From assembly GCA_016795245.1 (NCBI GenBank), contig JAEUIA010000067.1:1-40833 (forward strand): DNA of 40,833 bases. Direction: 5' to 3'. This DNA is from Planctomycetota bacterium (GTDB lineage: Bacteria; Planctomycetota; UBA1135; GCA-002686595). Under the pieces are notes generated by a model. That model did no database searches. It was not told the DNA's origin and was given only the letters and a program-made list of their open reading frames with translations. Below, piece by piece: positions 1 to 9,112 of this stretch. The position numbers and the translations under genes were made by a program. How positions within the stretch are numbered: position 1 is the first letter of the stretch; each line of letters begins with the position of its first letter.

Positions 1-132
1 AACCTGTAGGCCCCGCGTCGGCGAGTTTGCACCACACGAGCCTGGCTCCGTACGGTCAAACTCGGACCAGGAACCCTCCGCACCCTTCACGACAGTGAAT
101 CGTGAGGTTTTGATCCAGACACGGTATCTGCG

Positions 133-3100
133 TCAGTGGTAGAGGCCGAGCCAGCGATCCAACAGACCCAGCCCGGAGCGTTTCCAAGTGATGCGGGGCT
201 GGAAGTTGAGGCTGAACGCGGTGCCTTCGCCCGAGCGATGTGAGATCTCGATCTCCGTCACGAAGTCGTGGCCCAATCGGCGCAAGGTGAAGTTGCTGCC
301 GACGCCGGTGCCTTCGGCGATCGCGTAGGACTGACCGGCTTCCATCTCCCACTTCGGCGTCCAGCGGTAGCGCGCAGCGATGGAGGCGGCTTCGAACAAG
401 CGCTCTTGATCCACAGTCGACAAGCCGCGTTGATAACCGAACTCGAATCCGACCTTCCGCCACGGTTCGATGCCGACCGACGTGAGCGAATACGTCGTGT
501 TGCCGGTGCGCGTGTCGTAGCGCCCGTCATGCGTCATGCCGATCGGGATCTCGTCGACGAAGGTCAAGTAGTCCCCGAGCACGAAGATCGGCTGCACACC
601 GGAGGCCTGTCCCTCGGGCAGGTCCGACCCGTGCGAAGCGCGCACGCTGAGGTCCATGCGCTCGTTCGTATCCGGGCGCCACCAACGCGAACGCACGCCC
701 AGATCGATGAATCGGCCGTCGATCGGGTCTTCGATGTTGTCGAGCTGCACCAGCTCGCCGCCGGAGTCCTGGCTGATGATGTCGGCGTGCACGCCGATCG
801 TCGGGCTGATCGTGTGGACGCTGCCGCCGGAGAACCGCCGCCAAAAAGTCGTCGTCGCGTCGAAGCCGGCGATCAAGGCCGTGCGTGAGGGCGCGCTTTC
901 CGGATCCGCGCCTTCGTCCCACAGCGTTCCGCGCGCCGTGAGGTACGGCGTTCCGCGCGCCGCGAGCACGCCCAGGCTGAACGGCGCTTCGACCTTGTGT
1001 TCGGTGTCGAATCGCGCGACGTCGCGATTGCCGAGGCCGTCTTCGAAGGGCGAGTAGTAGCGCGGATCACCGTCATGACGCCGGAAGTAACCGGCGTCGG
1101 CTCTAGCCGAGTAGTAGATCGGATTGTCGAACGCGTAACCGATCTGAGTGCGCCCGCGGTAGGCACCGGCCGACGGCAACTCGTCGATTTCGCGCCGGTT
1201 CTCCAGGTGTCCCTTCACGCTGGCGTTCCAGTACCACTCGTTCTGAGCCTTGCGCCAATGCAAGTAATTGTCCTTGTTCTCGTAGCGCAGGTACTCGCGC
1301 TCGAAGAACTCACTCTGCACCGCCGCGTCGCTTTGACGACTGAACGCGAGGTCCACCCACTCACCGTCGCGAATCGTGTAGCGCGAGCGCGCACGGAACC
1401 ACGTGCGAATCAACGAACGGTCATCGGGATCGACGCGCACGAGTCCGCGGTCGCCGCGTCGATCGGGGATCAGGTCGAAGTCGGTCTCGAGTTTGAACTT
1501 CTCACCCGCATCCAGGTCGAGCCCCATACCGAGCAGCACGCCGCGCGACCCAAGAATGCCGATGTTGTAGTGCCAGTTTCCATCCAGATCGACATCGGGG
1601 ATCTTGAGCACACTGCCGATCGCACGCCCCGTCGCCTTGCCGATCGGGCCTAGCTCCGCGTTCACCGTCGCGCGCAAGGCCGCCCCGTACCTGGCACTGT
1701 TGCCCAGCACGAAACGATCGATGAGCGGGCGACCCTTGCGATTCAGCTCGGGCGCGATCGACGGCAACGGAATCTGGATGCCGTTCTCGAACCGCAGTCG
1801 ATTGCGACGCGTCGAGAAGCCGTAAGCGACACGCTCGTCGCTCGTGTTCTTGCGCGGCGTGATCCGCAGATCGCCCGTCTCGATCACGTAGTGCGGGTGG
1901 TCGAATTCACAGGAAGTGATCTCGGCTTTTTCCGCGCGCAACGAAGGCCCGTCGGGCGTCGGCGCGATGCGCATCCACTCCGCTTTCGCGCGCAAGCGCT
2001 GGCGAAAGCCGCGAATGTTGATGTCGACACTGACGTCGGCGTCCTGAATCCAACCCTGCGTGTCGGCGATGTCGAGGTAGATCGCCGAGGCCCGCGCGTT
2101 GCGTTCGCCTTCGCTGAAAACCTCGATGTTGCCCTCGATGTAGACCTCCGAGAGCACGCGGAACAGAGGATTGTTCTGAGCCGCCTTCATGATGTCAGGC
2201 ATCTGTAGGAACGGATTCGACTTGTCGGCACGCGGAGCAGGCGTGGTGGCGCGCTGTGAATCCACTGGCGTCGACACGCGCAGATCCTCGCCCTTCATCG
2301 CTTCATTCAGCGTCCGTCGCCCGCTCCTGCGCCATTCCTCACGGTCGACCCAGAACAAGGTCCACTCGGCGAACAACTGATCCGGTCCGAATCGAAAGCG
2401 CGGGTTGCGCATGACCAGGATCGTCTTCTGTTCCTGGTCGAAGGGCTGCATCGATTCATATTCGATCGACCACGACATGCCGTCGGTACCGACGCGCGAG
2501 CGCAACGCGCCCTTGTCGGTCGAGAGCAGCATGTTGGCGGTGTCGTACTGAATCCACGCCGATTCCCACTCGGCGTCGAACATCGTCATGTGCGCCGGAG
2601 CACCTTCGACGCGAATGCGTTCGGGGACGGCCCGCAGGCGCTCACCGCTCGCCTCCATACGCTCGCCGAGCACCGCATGAAATCCGCCCTCGGCGTCGAT
2701 CGACGCGATTTGACTGGTCTCGAGTCGCTTGGCTTTCGAGAAATCGCCGCGCACGCGAATCGACGCCGCATCGACCTTCCACGCCTCACCGTCGAGCGTC
2801 ACGCCCTCGATGTGCGCGTCCCCCACGAGTGAGATCTCGTGATTCTCGGCGCGCATCATGTCAGCGCGCAGTTCACGCAAGACTGCGGGCTCGGCACCTG
2901 GACCTTGCTGTCTCTCGCTGACCTCGGGTTCGACCACGACGGCGGCGTCGCTCGCTTTGGCCGGCGGTTCCAGTTTGGCGCGCGCACCCTGCGCGGCGAA
3001 GTGATCGCGATCGATCTCGAGCCAGTCGGCCTCCAGCGTGAAAGGCATTTCGTTGCCGATGAAGCGCCCTTTCGCCTTCACCTTGCGGCCCTCGTCGGCG

Positions 3101-5313
3101 GAGAGGCGCGCGAGGCCGGCATCGTCCAGCGTGAATAGATCGCCGTCACCGATGACGCTCCCCGCGCCGGTGTAGTCGACGTGCACGGCTTCGGACGCGC
3201 GAATGTTCGTCGACGACACGCTGCCACGTCCCTGGGTGGTGACGCGGCCGTCGATGGTCAGCACGCCGCAAGCAACCTGAGCGCGGTCCTCTCCGCGCAC
3301 GATCTTGGACTTCACGTTCGTGTGCGCGCGCGCGTGGAACTCGCGCGGAGCTGCGCGATTCGTCGGGTCTTCAGGCTCGAGCGCAAGGTCGAGCTCGCCA
3401 CTCTCCAAGTCGACCTGCGTGTCCTTGGTCGCGACCTTTGCGGTGACGTTTTCCCGCGCGACCACGCGGTCGGGCTGCGCGCTGATCTCTCCGGCCTCGA
3501 CGTGAGCGATCAGCTCGCCCTCCTCGTCCGTAGCTGGACGCGCAAAATCGTAGCGTGCGCGCTTGGACCTGGTGCCGAACATGCGCACCTCGTCACGGCT
3601 CACGGCTTCGATGCGCTCCGCCGAGCCGTTGCCTTGCGCGCTCTCGAAGGTCACAGCACCCTCGGCTTGGAACGTGCGCTTGTCCCAGTCGAAGTCGCGC
3701 ACGAGGCGCGCCTTGGCGTGCAAGCCGCCTTCTTCCGCGCTCGTGATCTCCACGTCGCGCGCTTCCGTGATCGTGATCTTCTCCTTGGTCACGACCGCGC
3801 CCAGGCCACCGCGCGCGATCGTCGCCACCTTGCGTCCGTCGGGCGCGGTGCCGTTCACCGTCGTGACGCCCGTCGTCGACACCAGCGCCGTCGGCGCGCC
3901 GGCGACGAGCATCCAACTCAGCTCCAGCGCGTCACACTTGATCTCGTTCGGACCGTAGTCGACGACCACGTCGCCGCTCGCGTTCACTCGACCGGATTTC
4001 GTCGCGCGCTCGTCGCGGCCGACGATGCGATCCGCTGCGCGCAAAGTGAGGCCGGCTTCCGCAACGCTCAGCGTCGCAGGACCGGTGAGATCGACCGTGT
4101 CACCGTCGACTCGCGTCACGACCAGCGGACCAACTCCCGCGAGCTGCGAGCGAGCCTGCGCCAGATCGGGTCGTTCGGCGGCGATGTAGCGACCGACGGC
4201 GATGTCGCCGCGCGGCGAGCCGGTCAGTGTGGCGCGCTCCAAGTCGCCCTTCACGTCGAAGTCGAACTCGGCGTGATCGGAGAAAAAGTGGTCGTCTTGG
4301 GCCGCGAGTTCGACGTCGCGCTCGAGCGACGCATGCTTCAACTTGCCGCCCGTCGTGAACGTGAAGTCAGCGGCTTGCGCTTTGAACGTGTCGCCGCGGC
4401 TGTCGGCGACCACGTTGCCCTCGGCATCGGCACTGAGGATCTCGTACGGATCCTCGACTCGCCCGGTTTTGCGGCCGAGCATGTGGATGCGATCCGCGCT
4501 GATCGTCATGGGCTGCGCGCCTTCGACCGCAAGCCTCGCGGCGGAAGTCGCGACCACGTCGATGAGCTCGAGACCGTCCCGTACGACGGTCTTGGCCGCA
4601 ACGCCGCCTTCGGCACCCGACTTCAGCGTCACTGTCTGACCGCGTTCGAGTTCGAAGCGGATCGTCGCGTCGCGCAAGAGTTCGAAGCTCGCGGTGTTGG
4701 CGCCGGCTCGCAGGCCCAGTCCGTCGGCGGTCACTCCCTTGCCGCGGATCTTCACACGCTCCTCCGACGTGAAGCTCGTGTCGGCGAGCAACCAATCGAG
4801 TTTGGGCGCCGCGAACTCGAGCGGCGCGACCGGTCCGCCCTCGTGCAACGTGAGCTCGACGTCGGTCAGCTTGATCGGCTCGGTCTTCGAGAGCGCCGGC
4901 GAGCCGCTCTCCATCGACACTTGCACGCGCGACAGCGGCGAGCGCATCTCGGCACGCAGCTTCTCGGTCGCTGGATCGTACACCTTGATCCGCAGCCCCT
5001 GCATGTCGTACGCGTTGTCGGCGCGCGGCTCGACGTTGTTCGCGTGCAGGTTGATCTTCTGCTTCAGCTCCGTGCTCCCCGGAGCACTTGCGCGCTGTTC
5101 GAAATCGAGCGCGCCGCGGATGCTGACGTCGATCGTGCTGGTGTCGCCTTCCTTCTTGCCGCTCGGAACGGTGATGGGGCTGAATTCACCCTGCTGTGCC
5201 GGCTTGGAGATCAAGTCCGGGTTTTGCTTGGGATCGTCCGGCCTGGCGCGCATGTGCCACAGCACCGCGAATCCGGCGCCGAACAAGAGCACGAACAACA
5301 GGACGCGTTTCAT
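133..5313 (-). CDS. LptC/LptA/LptD-like LPS-transport fusion protein
   Basis: This 1726-residue protein probably carries lipopolysaccharide from the inner to the outer membrane. Residues 1-20 form one hydrophobic anchor after MKR, as in LptC. About residues 45-1100 are repetitive beta-rich, Asp/Glu/Arg-rich sequence resembling tandem LptC/LptA (OstA) beta-jellyroll units. From about residue 1230 to the end, aromatic alternating strands ending in LGLYH look like an LptD outer-membrane barrel, with an LptD-like SDAAVQSEFFERE motif near residue 1325. Its ATG overlaps the kdsC stop (ATGA), which recalls the kdsD-kdsC-lptC-lptA order of Proteobacteria and supports the assignment. Typical LptC, LptA and LptD are about 190, 180 and 780 residues, so the length is exceptional. 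Role and context are secure; exact domain borders and the claim that all three functions are present are inference. Confidence 0.8.
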   Translation of the reverse strand: MKRVLLFVLLFGAGFAVLWHMRARPDDPKQNPDLISKPAQQGEFSPITVPSGKKEGDTSTIDVSIRGALDFEQRASAPGSTELKQKINLHANNVEPRADNAYDMQGLRIKVYDPATEKLRAEMRSPLSRVQVSMESGSPALSKTEPIKLTDVELTLHEGGPVAPLEFAAPKLDWLLADTSFTSEERVKIRGKGVTADGLGLRAGANTASFELLRDATIRFELERGQTVTLKSGAEGGVAAKTVVRDGLELIDVVATSAARLAVEGAQPMTISADRIHMLGRKTGRVEDPYEILSADAEGNVVADSRGDTFKAQAADFTFTTGGKLKHASLERDVELAAQDDHFFSDHAEFDFDVKGDLERATLTGSPRGDIAVGRYIAAERPDLAQARSQLAGVGPLVVTRVDGDTVDLTGPATLSVAEAGLTLRAADRIVGRDERATKSGRVNASGDVVVDYGPNEIKCDALELSWMLVAGAPTALVSTTGVTTVNGTAPDGRKVATIARGGLGAVVTKEKITITEARDVEITSAEEGGLHAKARLVRDFDWDKRTFQAEGAVTFESAQGNGSAERIEAVSRDEVRMFGTRSKRARYDFARPATDEEGELIAHVEAGEISAQPDRVVARENVTAKVATKDTQVDLESGELDLALEPEDPTNRAAPREFHARAHTNVKSKIVRGEDRAQVACGVLTIDGRVTTQGRGSVSSTNIRASEAVHVDYTGAGSVIGDGDLFTLDDAGLARLSADEGRKVKAKGRFIGNEMPFTLEADWLEIDRDHFAAQGARAKLEPPAKASDAAVVVEPEVSERQQGPGAEPAVLRELRADMMRAENHEISLVGDAHIEGVTLDGEAWKVDAASIRVRGDFSKAKRLETSQIASIDAEGGFHAVLGERMEASGERLRAVPERIRVEGAPAHMTMFDAEWESAWIQYDTANMLLSTDKGALRSRVGTDGMSWSIEYESMQPFDQEQKTILVMRNPRFRFGPDQLFAEWTLFWVDREEWRRSGRRTLNEAMKGEDLRVSTPVDSQRATTPAPRADKSNPFLQMPDIMKAAQNNPLFRVLSEVYIEGNIEVFSEGERNARASAIYLDIADTQGWIQDADVSVDINIRGFRQRLRAKAEWMRIAPTPDGPSLRAEKAEITSCEFDHPHYVIETGDLRITPRKNTSDERVAYGFSTRRNRLRFENGIQIPLPSIAPELNRKGRPLIDRFVLGNSARYGAALRATVNAELGPIGKATGRAIGSVLKIPDVDLDGNWHYNIGILGSRGVLLGMGLDLDAGEKFKLETDFDLIPDRRGDRGLVRVDPDDRSLIRTWFRARSRYTIRDGEWVDLAFSRQSDAAVQSEFFEREYLRYENKDNYLHWRKAQNEWYWNASVKGHLENRREIDELPSAGAYRGRTQIGYAFDNPIYYSARADAGYFRRHDGDPRYYSPFEDGLGNRDVARFDTEHKVEAPFSLGVLAARGTPYLTARGTLWDEGADPESAPSRTALIAGFDATTTFWRRFSGGSVHTISPTIGVHADIISQDSGGELVQLDNIEDPIDGRFIDLGVRSRWWRPDTNERMDLSVRASHGSDLPEGQASGVQPIFVLGDYLTFVDEIPIGMTHDGRYDTRTGNTTYSLTSVGIEPWRKVGFEFGYQRGLSTVDQERLFEAASIAARYRWTPKWEMEAGQSYAIAEGTGVGSNFTLRRLGHDFVTEIEISHRSGEGTAFSLNFQPRITWKRSGLGLLDRWLGLYH

Positions 5314-5858
5314 CGCGCAGCCGCGTCGATCAAGCCCTGCCAGGCGCCGCGAGCGCGCAGCAACATCTCGGCCAGTTCGCGCACGGCGCCGTCACCACCC
5401 GCGCGAGAGAGGATCAGATCGCTCACGTCGCGCACTTCGGCGCGCGCGTTGGCCGGCGCGACGAAGTACCCCGCGCGCGCGCGCATCCCCAGATCGGGCA
5501 GATCGTCGCCCATCGCGATCGTCTCGTCGGCCTTGACCCCGAAGCGCTCCTGCAGGCGCGCGAGCACTTCACGCTTCGACACGACCTGCATCTCGAGCGC
5601 ATCGATCTTCAGCTCGGCGGCGCGATGCTCGGTCACTTTGCAACCGCGGCCGGTGATCCACACGATCTTGATGCCGGCCTTCGACAGCCACCGGAGTGCG
5701 ATCCCGTCCTGCACGTCGAAGCTCTGCACTTCGCGCACGCCGTCTTCACCGGCGGAATACACGACCTTGCCGTCGGTCATCACGCCGTCGACATCGAGCG
5801 CCAGGAGTTTGACGCGCGTGAACAGCGCTCGCACGTCGGCTTCGGGGCGCGTTTCCAA
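5310..5858 (-). CDS. kdsC: 3-deoxy-D-manno-octulosonate 8-phosphate phosphatase (HAD family)
   Basis: The enzyme hydrolyses KDO 8-phosphate to KDO and phosphate in the cytoplasm, supplying KDO for the inner core of LPS. The 182-residue length matches the family, which lacks a cap domain. HAD motif I is DVDGVMTDG at residues 22-30, with Asp22 as expected nucleophile and Asp24 as acid/base. Motif II is in WITGR (67-71), motif IV is GDDLPD (117-122), and the family's C-terminal RAGGDGAVRE stretch is present. The start is a TTG, chosen because the coding frame has no nearer ATG and this codon begins nine bases after the kdsD stop. The stop overlaps the ATG of the downstream Lpt-like gene, so the two are probably translationally coupled. 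Confidence 0.93.
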   Translation of the reverse strand: METRPEADVRALFTRVKLLALDVDGVMTDGKVVYSAGEDGVREVQSFDVQDGIALRWLSKAGIKIVWITGRGCKVTEHRAAELKIDALEMQVVSKREVLARLQERFGVKADETIAMGDDLPDLGMRARAGYFVAPANARAEVRDVSDLILSRAGGDGAVRELAEMLLRARGAWQGLIDAAAR

Positions 5859-5867
5859 GGGCTGCGC

Positions 5868-6854
5868 CTAGACTCGGACGTCGAGGACGTCTTGGATGTC
5901 GATCAACCCGAGCGGCCTGCGCTCCGAATCGATCACGGGAATCTGGTCGATGCGGTGCTCGCGCAACATGTGCATGGCTTCTTCCACCAGCGCATCCGGC
6001 CCAATGGATTTCGGCGACTTGCCCATCGACTCGTCGACGGGCCTGTTCATGTCGAGCGCGTCGTGCTCCAGGAGGCGCGACAGATCGCCGTGCGTGAAGA
6101 TGCCGACGAGCTTCTGCTTGGTGTCGACGATCAACGCGGCGCCTGGTCGACCCGGCGTGCGGTTCATCACCAGCACGACGTCGCGGATCTTCGAGCCGCT
6201 GGTCACGATCGGCATGTGCTCGCCTTTGCGCATCACTTCGCGCACCTTCATCAGCTTGCGCCCGAGCGCGCCGGCTGGATGGTAGAGCGCGTATTCTTCG
6301 CGCCCGAACGGTCGCTCCTGCAACACGACCATCGCCAACGCATCGCCCAGCGCGAGCAAGGCGGACGTGCTGGCCGTCGGCGCGAGCTTCATCGGACAAG
6401 CCTCCGTGACGCGGCCGATGTCGAGCACACAGTCGGCGTGCCGCGCCAAGGTCGACTCAGGCGCACCCGTCAACGCGATGATCGAAGCGCCGAGCTTGCG
6501 CGCCGGCCCCAACATCGCCGTGACCTCGGCCGATTCGCCCGAATTCGAAACCGCGAGCAAGATGTCGCGCTCGCGGATGCGCCCCAGATCGCCGTGCAAC
6601 GCCTCGGTCGGGTGCAGGAACAACGACGGCGTGCCGGTCGAAGCCAAGGTCGCCGAAATTTTCTGGCCGACGAGCCCGGCTTTGCCCACGCCCGTGACGA
6701 CGACGAGGCCCTCGCACGCGAGCAACCGATCGACCGCGTCCACGAACCGCCCGTCGAAGCGGGCTTCTAGCCCGGCGATGGTCTGCGCCTCGATCCGGAC
6801 GACCTCAGCCGCCCGTGCCAGGAGCCGTTCATGGCGTTCTTGGGTCCCGGCCAA
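5868..6854 (-). CDS. kdsD: D-arabinose 5-phosphate isomerase (SIS plus two CBS domains)
   Basis: The protein interconverts D-ribulose 5-phosphate and D-arabinose 5-phosphate, the first step of KDO synthesis. Its 328 residues have the standard family order. A SIS domain (about 45-180) carries GVGKAG (55-60), the EALHGDLG motif (near 84-91) and SNSGES (103-108). Two CBS domains follow (about 205-265 and 270-328). The start is a TTG preceded at good spacing by AGAGG on the minus strand; no in-frame ATG fits the family length better. It heads the kdsD-kdsC-lpt operon and is divergent from the M50 protease gene, so the operon promoter should lie in about 6855-7000. GutQ-type paralogues catalyse the same reaction, but the kdsC neighbour favours KdsD. 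Confidence 0.92.
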   Translation of the reverse strand: MAGTQERHERLLARAAEVVRIEAQTIAGLEARFDGRFVDAVDRLLACEGLVVVTGVGKAGLVGQKISATLASTGTPSLFLHPTEALHGDLGRIRERDILLAVSNSGESAEVTAMLGPARKLGASIIALTGAPESTLARHADCVLDIGRVTEACPMKLAPTASTSALLALGDALAMVVLQERPFGREEYALYHPAGALGRKLMKVREVMRKGEHMPIVTSGSKIRDVVLVMNRTPGRPGAALIVDTKQKLVGIFTHGDLSRLLEHDALDMNRPVDESMGKSPKSIGPDALVEEAMHMLREHRIDQIPVIDSERRPLGLIDIQDVLDVRV

Positions 6855-7000
6855 TGCGTATTCCTCTAGGGTGTCGGGCTCCGAACCGCCCGGAGCTTTC
6901 CAGCCCGGATTCTAGAGGTCGCGATCAACGCTTCAAGCGGCGCGCGTCGCCGCTAAGATCCTGCGCCCGCACACCGCGGGCAATCCCGAGGATTTCTGCC

Positions 7001-7777
7001 ATTTCGTTCCATCCCAAAACCTGGCCGCAAAGACTCCGCGACGGCGCGGCGATCACCTTCCTGGTCCCGCCGTCTTTCGCCATCCTTGCCCGCGGAAACG
7101 TCGACTGGCTGGAGACGGCGCTCGTCATCGTCTTCTTGATCCTCTCGCTCGGCGTCCACGAGGCGGCGCACGCCTGGACCGCGTGGAAGCTCGGCGATTC
7201 GACCGCCAAGGACATGGGGCGCATGACGGTCAATCCGATCGTCCACATCGACATGTTCATGACGATCATCCTGCCGACGATCTGCGTGATCACCGGCGCA
7301 CCGATCTTCGGCGGAGCGAAGCCGGTGCCGGTCAATTTCAACCGCCTCAAGAACCCCTGGGTCGACATGGCGGTCGTGGCCTTCGCGGGGCCGCTCTCGA
7401 ACCTGCTCCTGGCCTGCTTGTTCATGGCGCTGTGGAAGTTCTTCGTGCTCACGGGCTACTACAACGGCGCCGCAGAGCTCGCCGTCGGCCGCGTCGATGA
7501 CCTCCTGCCGCGCGTCATGGCCGGTGCCATGTCGTTCAACGTGGTCTTGTTCGTGTTCAACCTGGTCCCCATCCCGCCGCTCGACGGCTCGCGGATCGTG
7601 GTCAACCTGTTGCCTGACTCGCTCAAAGAAGGCTACATGCGCCTCGGCGCCTTCGGGCTGGTCATCATCCTCGTGCTCATCAACTTCGTCCCCGGCTTCG
7701 GCAGCCTGCTGCGCACGACCATGAGCCACGTCATGCAGCTCGTGGAGAAGGTCGTTTCCTTGGGGGGAGCATGGTGA
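7001..7777 (+). CDS. M50 (site-2 protease family) membrane metalloprotease
   Basis: This is an intramembrane zinc metalloprotease of the YwhC/Rv-type M50 group. From the start used here (258 residues), HEAAH lies at 53-57 in the first strong membrane helix and NLVPIPPLDG at 187-196, which supplies the second zinc-binding motif (NxxPxxxLDG). FAGPLSN near 128 and about five hydrophobic helices complete the fold. The substrate is unknown. The start is the weak point: between 6854 and the HEAAH helix this frame has no ATG, GTG or TTG. The ATT at 7001 has GAGGA eight bases upstream (6988-6992). The only alternative ATG nearby (6854) adds 49 Arg-rich residues and overlaps the first codon of divergent kdsD. 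The stop overlaps scpA by seven bases. Confidence 0.85.
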   Translation: MSFHPKTWPQRLRDGAAITFLVPPSFAILARGNVDWLETALVIVFLILSLGVHEAAHAWTAWKLGDSTAKDMGRMTVNPIVHIDMFMTIILPTICVITGAPIFGGAKPVPVNFNRLKNPWVDMAVVAFAGPLSNLLLACLFMALWKFFVLTGYYNGAAELAVGRVDDLLPRVMAGAMSFNVVLFVFNLVPIPPLDGSRIVVNLLPDSLKEGYMRLGAFGLVIILVLINFVPGFGSLLRTTMSHVMQLVEKVVSLGGAW

Positions 7778-8658
7778 GCGCGCCGGCCTTCACCGTGCGC
7801 CTCGAGCGCGTTTTCCAGGGCCCGATGGACCTGCTCCTGCACCTCGTGCGCGAGCAGGAGGTCGAGATCGCGGAAGTCGAGATCTCGCGCGTCATCGCCG
7901 GATACCTCGAATACTTGCAGGCGATGCGCGACCTCGACATCGAAGTCGCCGGCGATTTCCTCGTGATGGCGGCCACGCTGATGGCGATCAAGAGTCGCTC
8001 GCTCCTGCCGCGCGAATCGGTCGCGCTGGAAGAGGAACTCGACCCCAAGGACGAGCTGATCCAGCGTTTGATCGAATACCGGCGCTTCCGCGAGGCCTCG
8101 GACCGCCTGGGCGAGCGCTACGAACTGCGCGCGCGCCAGCACGCGCGCGGCGCCGATCCGGTGTTCGAGGGCGAAGCGCAACCCGAACTCGACCTGGGCG
8201 AAGTCTCGTCGTGGGATCTGCTCGCGGCGTTCTCGCGCCTCGTGCGCGAGACGCTCGCCAACCGCCCGCACCACGTGCGCAGGGACGTGCGGCCCTTGCG
8301 CTACTACGTCGCCGGAATGGCGCACAAGATCCGCGAGCACCGCACGCTGTCCCTGCGCGACGCCGTGTTCATGCTCGATGAAGAGCCTTCGCGCGAGTCG
8401 TTGATCGGTTCCTTCTGCGCGCTGCTCGAATTGTGCAAGCTCGGCATCGTCCGCGTCGTGCAAGCCGGCCGCGAGTCCGAGATCGGCATCGAACTCGTCG
8501 AAGCGCATTCGGAGGACATGGACGCGGTCATCGATTCCTCCACGTTCGACGACGAAAAACCGCCGGAAACGGCCGAAAATGCGCCTGCGGAGGCCGCACA
8601 GGCACCATCAGCCGCCGCCGAGATCGAGGCCGAAGCCGAGCCCGACGACGAAGCCTGA
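7771..8658 (+). CDS. scpA: Segregation and condensation protein A
   Basis: ScpA is the kleisin subunit that bridges SMC heads and, with ScpB, makes the condensin that organises newly replicated origins. The N-terminal half shows the family pattern: FQGPMDLLLHLVREQ near residue 15, then a GDFLVMAATLMAIKSRSLLP-type helix around 65-80. A C-terminal winged-helix-like part lies near 190-250. The last 50 residues are Ala/Glu-rich and probably disordered, giving 295 residues against the usual 240-270. The ATG lies seven bases inside the M50 stop and follows a GGGGGAG ribosome-binding site. scpB, the usual neighbour, is absent here. Its location about 10 kb from dnaA fits a role in origin segregation. 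Confidence 0.92.
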   Translation: MVSAPAFTVRLERVFQGPMDLLLHLVREQEVEIAEVEISRVIAGYLEYLQAMRDLDIEVAGDFLVMAATLMAIKSRSLLPRESVALEEELDPKDELIQRLIEYRRFREASDRLGERYELRARQHARGADPVFEGEAQPELDLGEVSSWDLLAAFSRLVRETLANRPHHVRRDVRPLRYYVAGMAHKIREHRTLSLRDAVFMLDEEPSRESLIGSFCALLELCKLGIVRVVQAGRESEIGIELVEAHSEDMDAVIDSSTFDDEKPPETAENAPAEAAQAPSAAAEIEAEAEPDDEA

Positions 8659-8767
8659 GCCTGAGCCCTTTACGATCCCGTCCGCGCGTCCCATATTGCA
8701 CACCGTCCCCCTGCCAGGGCGCACTCGTTCCGACTCCTCAGAGCATCCAGAGAATCGAAGATCCATC

Positions 8768-9094
8768 ATGAGCAACGCGCTCGACGTCACCGACTCGACT
8801 TGGGAAACCGCCGTACTCCAGAGCAGCACTCCGGTGCTGGTCGATTTTTGGGCGTCGTGGTGCGGCCCGTGCAAGGCGATGGGGCCTTACGTCGACAAGC
8901 TCGCCGACGACTTCAAAGGCAAGCTCAAGGTCGTGAAGCTCAACACCGAGGACAACACCGAGATCCCCTCGCGCTACGGCATCGCCTCGATCCCCACGTT
9001 CCTGCTCCTGAAGAACGGCGCCGTCGTGAAACAGGTGGTCGGCGCCGTGCGCAAGTACGACGAATTCAAGGCCATGGTCGAGCCGCACCTGTGA
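8768..9094 (+). CDS. trxA: Thioredoxin
   Basis: This is a classical 108-residue cytoplasmic thioredoxin that reduces protein disulfides. The active site WCGPCK occupies residues 31-36, and the cis-proline segment SIPTF follows about 40 residues later. There is no signal peptide, and the domain has the normal length and no extension. The ATG at 8768 was chosen because it gives the standard N-terminus; upstream in-frame sequence is Pro/Arg-rich and belongs to the 109-bp gap after scpA, which probably holds a promoter. In a cell that also makes bacillithiol, thioredoxin and bacilliredoxin-type reduction may operate in parallel; that link is inference. Confidence 0.96.
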   Translation: MSNALDVTDSTWETAVLQSSTPVLVDFWASWCGPCKAMGPYVDKLADDFKGKLKVVKLNTEDNTEIPSRYGIASIPTFLLLKNGAVVKQVVGAVRKYDEFKAMVEPHL

Positions 9095-9112
9095 TCGTGC
9101 GCTGACCCACTC

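Noticed and set aside
42..53. CTGGCTCCGTAC near the left edge as a fourth arm
   Set aside because: Only 12 bases agree and the rest of the arm is missing; chance or a decayed copy cannot be told apart.
87..105. TCACGA-TCGTGA hairpin after the Lpt-like gene
   Set aside because: The stem is only six base pairs and no T-run follows on the minus strand, so it is too weak to call a terminator.
3181..5871. Long plus-strand open frame of 896 codons opposite the Lpt-like gene
   Set aside because: It is Arg/Leu/Ala/Asp-rich with no motif, overlaps two well-supported genes, and is expected in GC-rich DNA as a shadow.
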